Source: Treponema sp. (GTDB lineage: Bacteria > Spirochaetota > Spirochaetia > Treponematales > Treponemataceae). From it: a stretch of 46,021 nucleotides of DNA. Where the stretch lies: the NCBI GenBank assembly GCA_018385415.1, contig JAHAZA010000018.1, forward strand, positions 1-46,021, read 5' to 3'. The notes beneath the pieces were generated by a model, which did no database searches, was not told the DNA's origin, and worked only from the letters and a program-made list of their open reading frames with translations. The position numbers were made by a program, and so were the translations under genes. The first letter of the stretch is position 1. Each line of letters starts with the position of its first letter. Shown here piece by piece: positions 40,197 to 46,021 of the stretch.

Positions 40197-41657
40197 ATGA
40201 ATTTACGTATTTTAAAATCTAAACTTACCTATATTTTTGTTGTATTAGGAATTTCTGTTTCAGTAAGCTGCGCTCAAGACCGTAAAGGTGTTGATGAACA
40301 GTATCTGAAAAATTTTCTCACAATTTATAATTATGTTCAGCAGTATTATGTAGAAGAAGTTGATCAGAAAACTCTTTATGAAGGTGCCTTAAAAGGAATG
40401 ATGGAATCTCTTGGCGATCCATATACTGTATATCTTGATGTTCAGGATATGCGTGGTTTGACAGATACTACCAGCGGAAATTTTTACGGTGTAGGACTTT
40501 CAATTTCAAAAGCTAATAAATCGACTCCAGATAAACCTGCATATGTTGATGTAGTTTCACCAATTGAAAATTCACCAGGTTTCAAAGCTGGAATTCAAGC
40601 TGGAGATAAAATTATTGAAATTAACGGAGATCCTACTCCAGAGATGAGTATGGAAGAAGTTCTTTCCCGTCTTCGTGGACCTCGCGGTGAACCAGTTGAA
40701 GTTACAATTCTTCGAGGAAAAACTGTTACATTCAAGAAAATTTTGATTCGTGATCTTATTCAGGTTCCAACAATTGAATATACCATGATTGGAAAAATCG
40801 GTTATATGCGTCTTATTCAGTTTACTCCTGATACAGCACCTGGAGTTGAAAAAGCAATCAACTATTTTGAACAGCAGGGTGGATACGATGGACTTATTAT
40901 CGACCTTAGAAATAATCCGGGAGGACTTTTGGACAGTGCAGTAAAAACTGCAGATAAGTTCATTGATTCAGGAGTTATCGTATCAACAAAAAGCCGTATT
41001 GCATCAGAGAATAAAACTTTCTCTGCTACCAAAAAAGCAACAATTGTTGATAAAGGAACTCCAATTGTAGTGCTCATTAATAAAGGTTCTGCAAGTGCTT
41101 CAGAAATTCTTTCTGGTGCACTCAAGGATTATCATGTTGCTTATCTTGTTGGTGAAAGAACTTATGGTAAAGGTTCTGTTCAGCAGGTGTTGCCATTGTT
41201 TGAAAAAGACGGAACAAATGATGGTATTAAGCTTACAGTTGCACGTTACTATTCACCAACAGACTGCAATATCGATAAAATCGGTATTCCACCTGATATG
41301 GAAGTAAAAATGGGAAATTACTCTGATGAGGAAACAGCAACCTTCATTAAACTTGCAGAAGAAAGAGTGATTGAAAAATATGTTGAAGAGCATCCATCAA
41401 TGACAGAAGATGATATTGCTGCATATGCTCAGGAATTAAAGAAAACATACAATATGGACATTCGTCTTTTGCGCAGACTCATTCGTGTAGAAACTTTGCG
41501 TACAAAAAAAGCTCCTGTTTATGATCTTGATTATGATGTTCAGCTTGTAGAAGCACTTAAGATTGTTAAAAATCCAAATTTCTCAAGTCTTGTAAAATCA
41601 ACAAAGAGTCTTAAACAGCTCCAGGCTGAAGCAGAAGCTTCAGAAAACAAAGAATAG
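40197..41657 (+). CDS. ctpA: C-terminal processing peptidase (S41), CtpA-like
   Basis: 486 aa, exported; the N-terminus ends SVSVSC|A and may be a lipobox. PDZ domain ~95-185 (GVGLSISKANK, VVSPIENSPGFKAGIQAGDKIIEING), then the S41 protease core: LIIDLRNNPGGLL, nucleophile Ser300 in NKGSASASEILSGAL and general base Lys325 in GERTYGKGSVQ. The Ser-Lys spacing of 25 matches the family. It cleaves C-termini of envelope proteins. GGAG lies upstream of ATG 40197. rsmE follows after 3 nt. Confidence 0.93.
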   Translation: MNLRILKSKLTYIFVVLGISVSVSCAQDRKGVDEQYLKNFLTIYNYVQQYYVEEVDQKTLYEGALKGMMESLGDPYTVYLDVQDMRGLTDTTSGNFYGVGLSISKANKSTPDKPAYVDVVSPIENSPGFKAGIQAGDKIIEINGDPTPEMSMEEVLSRLRGPRGEPVEVTILRGKTVTFKKILIRDLIQVPTIEYTMIGKIGYMRLIQFTPDTAPGVEKAINYFEQQGGYDGLIIDLRNNPGGLLDSAVKTADKFIDSGVIVSTKSRIASENKTFSATKKATIVDKGTPIVVLINKGSASASEILSGALKDYHVAYLVGERTYGKGSVQQVLPLFEKDGTNDGIKLTVARYYSPTDCNIDKIGIPPDMEVKMGNYSDEETATFIKLAEERVIEKYVEEHPSMTEDDIAAYAQELKKTYNMDIRLLRRLIRVETLRTKKAPVYDLDYDVQLVEALKIVKNPNFSSLVKSTKSLKQLQAEAEASENKE

Positions 41658-41660
41658 TTC

Positions 41661-42479
41661 ATGCGTCAGTTTGTAGTAGATACAGAACCTGACTCAAAAG
41701 GAATGATTTATATTTCTGGAAAAGATTATAAATATATCCGTCAGGTTCTCCGATTGAATGTTGGCGATATGATAAAGGTTGCCTGTGGAGTAAATTCCTA
41801 TGATACAACCTTGTGTTCAATAGACGACAATAAGAAAAAAATTACACTTCAGCTGTGTGATGTACAGCCTGAACAAACATCGCTTGAAAAGCCGGATCCT
41901 GATAAACCAGAGTTCTGGCTTTTGCAGTTCATTCCTAAACATCAGAAGATGGAGCTGATTGTACGTCAGGCAGTTGAAAACGGCACCAGCGTGATTATTC
42001 CTGTAATTGGTGAGTTCACTCAAAAAGGCTCTGAAAATATTCTCGGAAAAAAATCTGATCGCATTGAAAGAATCATTCGTGAGGCAAGACAGCAAAGTGG
42101 CTCTCCATTGGATACAAAGGTTCTTGAACCAGTATCGCTTGAAGCTGCGTTGAAGCTGATTGCAGAAAAGCAAGCGTCAGTTGAACAAAACAACAAAAGT
42201 TGTGTTAAAACATCACTATATGAACGAAATGAAGAATCTGTTACAATGCACCAGGCTGTCTGGCAGGCTGAAGAAAAAAATCCAGTAGGGTTTGCAATTG
42301 CAGCAATTGGTTGTGAAGGTGGAATAAGTCCTGCTGAGATTGCCTTGCTTAAACGTTCCGGTTTTAGTACAGTACATTTTGATGTAAATATATTGAGATG
42401 TGAAACTGCAAGTCTTTATGGAATGGCAGCTTTACAGACCTCTGTGTTGGAGATTAAAAAATGGCAATTGAAAGAATAA
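41661..42479 (+). CDS. rsmE: 16S rRNA m3U1498 methyltransferase
   Basis: SPOUT-class SAM methyltransferase, 272 aa. N-terminal PUA-like part (HYIRQVLRLNVGDMIKV), then QFIPKHQKMELIVRQAVENG, RIIREARQQSG and the knot signature IAAIGCEGGISPAEIALLKRSGFSTVHFDVNILRCETASLYGMAAL, matching RsmE's GPEGGF/LGxRILRxETA (here CEGG and VNILRCETA). It has no clear ribosome site and begins 3 nt after ctpA, so coupling is likely. The glycosyltransferase gene overlaps its end by 19 bp. Confidence 0.92.
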   Translation: MRQFVVDTEPDSKGMIYISGKDYKYIRQVLRLNVGDMIKVACGVNSYDTTLCSIDDNKKKITLQLCDVQPEQTSLEKPDPDKPEFWLLQFIPKHQKMELIVRQAVENGTSVIIPVIGEFTQKGSENILGKKSDRIERIIREARQQSGSPLDTKVLEPVSLEAALKLIAEKQASVEQNNKSCVKTSLYERNEESVTMHQAVWQAEEKNPVGFAIAAIGCEGGISPAEIALLKRSGFSTVHFDVNILRCETASLYGMAALQTSVLEIKKWQLKE

Positions 42480-43198
42480 AAGTTTTAGGAGTGCCTGTTG
42501 ATGTTTGTACTCCAGAAGATTTTGAAAATGAAATACTGGAACTTCTTGCTCGTCCTGGTGCAAAGCAGATTGTATTTCTTTCTGTTTGGGGACTTTTAAA
42601 AGCCAGAGGAAAAAATAATTTTGCAGAATGTGTTCAGAATGCTGATCTTGTTCTTCCTGTTTCAAAAAGTATCTTACGGGGCGCTGCATTCCTTCAAAAA
42701 AAAGTTCCAACACGATACAATCCGTTCCCAACTGTAATCAACCTTATGACAATTCTTGATAATCATTTTAAAACTCTTTACCTTCTTGGCGGACAGAAAA
42801 AGGTTTTACAGAAAGCTCAGGGAAATGTAAGAAAAACTTTTCCAAACTTGAATATTGTGGGTCGTTATGTTGGGTACTATCCACGAGCAATGGAAGATAA
42901 TATTATTCAGGCAATTTATAAGGCTTCTCCATCAATGGTTCTTATCTCTGATGGAATCAAAGAAAAAGAATGCTGGTCATTTAACAGACGAAATCGCTTT
43001 TCTAACAGCATTTTCGTTTATTACAGAGATGCATTCGAAATTTTTTCAGAGCACAGAAAAAGAATTAAAGAAAGTACATTTGATAAAGGACTTGAAATAT
43101 GGAATGAAATAATTCGAAATCCATTCAAAGTTTTCTTGATTTTCCCATATATGTATTATAAACTTTTATTAGTCTGGTATAGAGTGTTAAAAAAATAA
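42461..43198 (+). CDS. WecG/TagA/CpsF family glycosyltransferase
   Basis: 245 aa. IKVLGVPVDVCTPEDFENEI, the GADLVLPV-like NADLVLPVSKSILRG, LYLLGGQKKVLQKAQGNV and VGRYVGYYP are the family landmarks; the usual GxPKQE motif near the nucleotide site is changed to SDGIKEKECW. Family members transfer N-acetylmannosaminuronic acid or ManNAc to lipid-linked carriers. GGAG lies 8 nt before ATG 42461 although the gene overlaps rsmE. The C-terminus is hydrophobic and basic, fitting membrane association. Confidence 0.88.
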   Translation: MAIERIKVLGVPVDVCTPEDFENEILELLARPGAKQIVFLSVWGLLKARGKNNFAECVQNADLVLPVSKSILRGAAFLQKKVPTRYNPFPTVINLMTILDNHFKTLYLLGGQKKVLQKAQGNVRKTFPNLNIVGRYVGYYPRAMEDNIIQAIYKASPSMVLISDGIKEKECWSFNRRNRFSNSIFVYYRDAFEIFSEHRKRIKESTFDKGLEIWNEIIRNPFKVFLIFPYMYYKLLLVWYRVLKK

Positions 43199-43205
43199 GT
43201 AAACA

Positions 43206-44294
43206 TTGGAAAAAGTTAAATTATTATTATTAAAAGATAATCCTGAACTAGCAGCTTTTGTACATTACACAATGGATGAAAATTGCCAGTTTTTTTATTC
43301 TCCAGGTATTCCTCCTCATGCAGTGTCTTCTGATTCTTTTATACTTGAATCAACTTATGATTTATTCAGAAGAGAAGAAATAAACGGAAATTCTCTAGCT
43401 TTAAATAAAAGACATATATTTCTTGAATATGATGCTATCCCAGCGCTCAATGGAAAATTACCGACATTAAAAAGAATTCCTGAAAAAAAAATAAAGCATT
43501 TCGATCAACTTGTTGAACAGAGAATTTTATCTGATGAAAATTTTAATGCAATTATTGGTAATTGTGATGAAATTAAGCAACTGAAAAAAGAACTTTGTGT
43601 TGTAAGTGAAAAAGAATGTAAAGTTCTTTTTTGCGGTGAAAGTGGAACTGGAAAATCTTTACTTGCACGAGTATTGCACAAGACAAGCTTACGCAAAGAT
43701 GAAAAATATATTAGCGTGAATGTAGGTGCACTTCCAAAGGATCTGATTGAATCAACTTTGTTTGGAACAGTAAAAGGCGCTTTTACTGATGCAAGAGATC
43801 GTAAAGGCCTTATTCATCTTGCAGAACATGGAACGATTTTTCTTGATGAAATAGGAGAAATGCCTTTAAGCTGTCAGACTAAACTTCTGCATACTTTGGA
43901 TGATGGATGCTTTAGAAAAGTTGGCAGTGATGTAGAAGAAAAAAGTGATGCACGTTTTATTTTTGCAACAAATGCAAAATTAAAAGAGCTTGTAAAAAAG
44001 AAGCTGTTCAGAGAAGACCTTTACTGGAGAATTGCAGAGTTTACTATAAATGTTCCGCCTTTACGCAAAAGAGATTCTGATATAATACTGCTGGCAGAAT
44101 ATTTTCTTCAGCAGGAAAATTCAAAGTGCAGAAATAAAATTAAGTTTTTTACAGAGGAGGCAAAACAGAAGCTTATCATGCATTCATGGCCTGGTAATAT
44201 CCGGGAACTGAAATCCTGTATAAATATAGCATCAATTTTTGCTCAGACAGAAAAAATCGATGCAGATGATATTCATCTGGAAAATGATTTTTAG
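43206..44294 (+). CDS. Sigma-54-type AAA+ ATPase lacking a DNA-binding domain
   Basis: 362 aa. The AAA+ domain (~112-345) has Walker A GESGTGKS (144-151), Walker B GTIFLDEIGEM, and the arginine-finger region FREDLYWRI. The sigma-54-contact loop GAFTGA is GAFTDA (191-196). The protein ends right after the helical subdomain, with no Fis-type helix-turn-helix, and the ~110-residue N-terminus matches no receiver or GAF domain I recognise. The start is TTG 43206 (a stop lies in frame at 43200); the next in-frame ATG is 43272. It probably acts from solution or on a non-sigma-54 target. Confidence 0.85.
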   Translation: MEKVKLLLLKDNPELAAFVHYTMDENCQFFYSPGIPPHAVSSDSFILESTYDLFRREEINGNSLALNKRHIFLEYDAIPALNGKLPTLKRIPEKKIKHFDQLVEQRILSDENFNAIIGNCDEIKQLKKELCVVSEKECKVLFCGESGTGKSLLARVLHKTSLRKDEKYISVNVGALPKDLIESTLFGTVKGAFTDARDRKGLIHLAEHGTIFLDEIGEMPLSCQTKLLHTLDDGCFRKVGSDVEEKSDARFIFATNAKLKELVKKKLFREDLYWRIAEFTINVPPLRKRDSDIILLAEYFLQQENSKCRNKIKFFTEEAKQKLIMHSWPGNIRELKSCINIASIFAQTEKIDADDIHLENDF

Positions 44295-45037
44295 TTTTCT
44301 GTTTTGTTTTTGTTTGAAAGACCACTAGCCTTTGAAAATATTTTTTCCAGGTATTTAATTTCTCCTTCTGACAAAGCAGCTCTGGATAGAATATCGATCC
44401 AGTATCTTTCCTGATCTTCGCGGCCTGTAATTTTAAAGAATCCGATTTTCTGCAGATTATCTGTAATTGATTTAACAGCAGACTGTACTCTGGAAAGTGG
44501 AACTGGTGAAAAACCTGAGCCTGTAATTCCACGGGATGTTTTTTCATTCTGACGGAACATATGATACGAAATAATCTGTACGGCATGAGAAAGATTAAGG
44601 GAAGCAAACTCTTCACAAGAAGGAATAGTTACAGCTCCAGTGCATTCGTTGACTTCTTCATCAGTGAGTCCCGTACGTTCATTTCCAAAGATTACGGCAA
44701 CTTTTGCATCTGAAGAAGTTAATTCATCAGCCTTTTCTGCAGCATCTTCAGGAAAGTAATAAGTATCACGGCGTTTTTTGCCTTTTCGCCTGGTTGTGCC
44801 AAACGCTATAGCGCAGTCTTTTACAGCTTCTGTAATACTTGGAAAAAATTCACAGTTATCCCAAAGGTTAACCGCATGAATGGCAAGAATACGAACTCGT
44901 TCATCGTCAAAGTCTTCTCTTTTTCCAACAATACGCAAATGCTTAATGCCGTTGTTTGCCATAGCACGACAGGCTGCCCCAATATTCCTGCTTTCTTCAG
45001 GGCGGGATAAAACAATGTAAATATTTTCAAGTTTCAT
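44291..45037 (-). CDS. TrmH/TrmJ-type tRNA/rRNA 2'-O-methyltransferase
   Basis: 248 aa SPOUT methyltransferase. IYIVLSRPEESRNIGAACRAMANNGIKHLRIVG at the N-terminus, FGTTRRKGKKRRDTYYFP, then motif 2 VAVIFGNERTGLTDEEVNECTGAVTIPSCEEFASLNLSHAVQIISY including the knot. This resembles TrmJ (tRNA Um32/Cm32) with its C-terminal extension, but TrmH-like relatives cannot be excluded. The frame is open to a TTG at 45124, but the conserved protein starts at ATG 45037; no ribosome site precedes it. Convergent 4-bp overlap with the AAA+ gene. Confidence 0.86.
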   Translation of the reverse strand: MKLENIYIVLSRPEESRNIGAACRAMANNGIKHLRIVGKREDFDDERVRILAIHAVNLWDNCEFFPSITEAVKDCAIAFGTTRRKGKKRRDTYYFPEDAAEKADELTSSDAKVAVIFGNERTGLTDEEVNECTGAVTIPSCEEFASLNLSHAVQIISYHMFRQNEKTSRGITGSGFSPVPLSRVQSAVKSITDNLQKIGFFKITGREDQERYWIDILSRAALSEGEIKYLEKIFSKASGLSNKNKTEN

Positions 45038-45117
45038 ATAATTAAAATAACAATTTTTCCGATAATAATGCAATAGAGGTGTAGTTTCTCGAATATCTCC
45101 AAAAAAAGTATATATAT

Positions 45118-45146
45118 TTGACAATTATATGATATTGGAGTAAACT
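45118..45146 (+). promoter_or_regulatory. Promoter of the STAS gene
   Basis: Perfect -35 TTGACA (45118-45123), 17 nt, TAAACT (45141-45146). The leader of about 40 nt carries GAGGGAG just before ATG 45192. Confidence 0.7.
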
Positions 45147-45191
45147 ATAAAACAAAGTATAAAAAAGTTTGCACTTGTTAGAGGGAGAAGT

Positions 45192-45743
45192 ATGACTAAC
45201 AATAACAATCTCGTACCAGGATTTAATGACGAGAAAGACGACAGCCTTAAGATTACACTTGATAAAATCGAAGACGTGCCAAATTGTCTTAATATTATCC
45301 TAAACGGATATGTAGATACATATAATTCAAGTTTCTTTCAGAAAAGAATTGCTAAGGTAGTTGAAGCAGGTTATGTAAACTTGATTTTTAACTGTGCTGC
45401 ATTGAACTATGTTTCATCAACAGGTATTGGTTCATTTACTGCTTTTTTGAAGATGGTAAAACCAAAAGGTGGTGACATCGTTCTCCTTGAGATTCAGCCT
45501 AAAGTTTATGAAGTATTCCAGCTTTTGGGATTTTCACAGTTCTTTAATATTAAAAATTCAACAGAAGAAGCTATTACTCACCTTAAGAGTGATGCTCCAG
45601 TTACAAGCAGCGTATTCCCTAAGGTATTTGCTTGCCCTGTATGTTCAAAACGCTTGAAGGCATCAAGATCAGGTCGCTTCAGATGTTCTGAATGTAAATC
45701 AATTCTTGCAATTGATGGACAGGGTCAGGTATTCCTTGGCTAA
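45192..45743 (+). CDS. STAS-domain anti-sigma-antagonist-like protein with C-terminal zinc ribbon
   Basis: 183 aa. The STAS domain (~18-130) includes LNIILNGYVDTYNSSFFQKRIAKVV and LNYVSSTGIGSFTAFLKMVK, with Ser75/Ser76 at the usual phosphorylation site of SpoIIAA-like antagonists. A C-terminal zinc ribbon follows: Cys148, Cys151, Cys165 and Cys168 (CPVC/CSEC). STAS antagonists bind anti-sigma kinases; the ribbon may add nucleic-acid or protein contact. Strong promoter, ribosome site and terminator make it a single-gene unit. Partner kinase and phosphatase are not in this window. Confidence 0.88.
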   Translation: MTNNNNLVPGFNDEKDDSLKITLDKIEDVPNCLNIILNGYVDTYNSSFFQKRIAKVVEAGYVNLIFNCAALNYVSSTGIGSFTAFLKMVKPKGGDIVLLEIQPKVYEVFQLLGFSQFFNIKNSTEEAITHLKSDAPVTSSVFPKVFACPVCSKRLKASRSGRFRCSECKSILAIDGQGQVFLG

Positions 45744-45778
45744 AATATGTGCGAAAGCAACGTGCAGTATGATTGAGA

Positions 45779-45813
45779 AAGCCTTTTCGGTCTTACCGGA
45801 AGGGCTTTTTTTT
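45779..45813 (+). terminator. Intrinsic terminator after STAS gene
   Basis: 12-bp stem AAGCCTTTTCGG (45779-45790)/CCGGAAGGGCTT (45796-45807) with two G-U pairs, followed by eight T. Confidence 0.88.
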
Positions 45814-45866
45814 GTATTCAGTGGTTTTTTACGAAAAAGTGCATAGTAAACTTATCATTTTAAAAT

Positions 45867-45950
45867 TGTGGATAACTTGTGCAAAACTTGTGCGATTTCC
45901 CCAATGTCAAGTGGATAACTGATAAAAATACATTTTTTTTGAAATTTTTT
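45867..45950. other. DnaA-box-like sites beside AT-rich DNA (possible oriC or dnaA leader)
   Basis: TGTGGATAA (45867-45875) is a perfect complement of the DnaA box TTATCCACA, and AGTGGATAA (45910-45918) differs at one base, in the same orientation. CTTGTGC-type repeats lie between them and an AT-rich run with T and A tracts follows (45925-45950). Such an arrangement is common upstream of dnaA. The gene that follows lies outside the window, so this is tentative. Confidence 0.45.
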
Positions 45951-46021
45951 TTCGGAATGAATAAATTACAAAATGGAGATTTCATTCTAATTCTATATAA
46001 TATAAGGAATTAGAAATAATT

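Noticed and set aside
45038..45124. N-terminal extension of the TrmJ-type gene from TTG 45124
   Set aside because: The extra 29 residues precede the conserved SPOUT start, and the region overlaps the divergent STAS promoter.

Overview
The window looks like a chromosome segment of a Treponema-like spirochaete, probably a gut or rumen type. This is an inference from low GC (roughly 35-38% by eye), AAAGGAG-type ribosome sites, two class III nucleotidyl cyclases paired with FecR-domain proteins (one of them a CHASE2 cyclase), many secreted, lipo- and beta-barrel proteins, and isoleucine made by the citramalate route. There is no phage, transposon, CRISPR array, rRNA or recognisable tRNA. About 40 genes are packed in short operons.

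Layout. 1-6.9 kb: the 3' part of ilvC, a GC-rich repeat-filled spacer, then a polar amino-acid ABC importer (lipoprotein, permease, ATPase) followed by a cytidylate-kinase-like protein and a large radical SAM protein. 6.9-10.8 kb: a short AMP-binding-domain relic, cimA, an orphan amino-acid ABC ATPase and folA. 10.8-13.6 kb (minus): a TraB/GumN-like protein, a lipoprotein and an NlpC/P60 protein with a barrel-like tail. 13.8-18.0 kb: an acyl-CoA synthetase with a histone-H1-like lysine tail, a porin-like protein and pyrE. 18.2-29.7 kb: two cyclase/FecR clusters alternating with fatty-acid synthesis genes (fabD-fabG, fabZ). 29.7-36.5 kb: a secreted coiled-coil protein, a small ORF plus methyltransferase, and a complete TolC/MacA/MacB-like efflux operon. 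36.6-40.0 kb (minus): a MinD/FlhG-like ATPase, lgt and tyrS. 40.2-45.7 kb: ctpA, rsmE, a WecG/TagA glycosyltransferase, a sigma-54-type AAA+ protein without a DNA-binding domain, a TrmH/TrmJ-type methyltransferase, and a STAS protein with a zinc ribbon. The last 200 bases hold DnaA-box-like sites beside AT-rich DNA.

The most interesting signal is regulatory. The DNA upstream of fabD, fabZ and the AMP-binding relic carries the same composite: an extended -10 promoter (TG-N-TANNNT) followed 4-6 nt later by an inverted repeat ATGACR-N13-YGTCAT with exactly the same spacing at all three sites. This looks like the operator of an unnamed regulator of lipid genes. It would link the relic, which has lost the ATP-binding P-loop of the acyl-CoA-synthetase family, to fatty-acid synthesis. 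Other leads are a class III cyclase that has lost four catalytic positions but is kept in an operon with a FecR protein, an in-frame internal start that could release the histone-like tail as its own protein, and several promoters placed so that the mRNA would start at or within one base of the ATG (leaderless genes).
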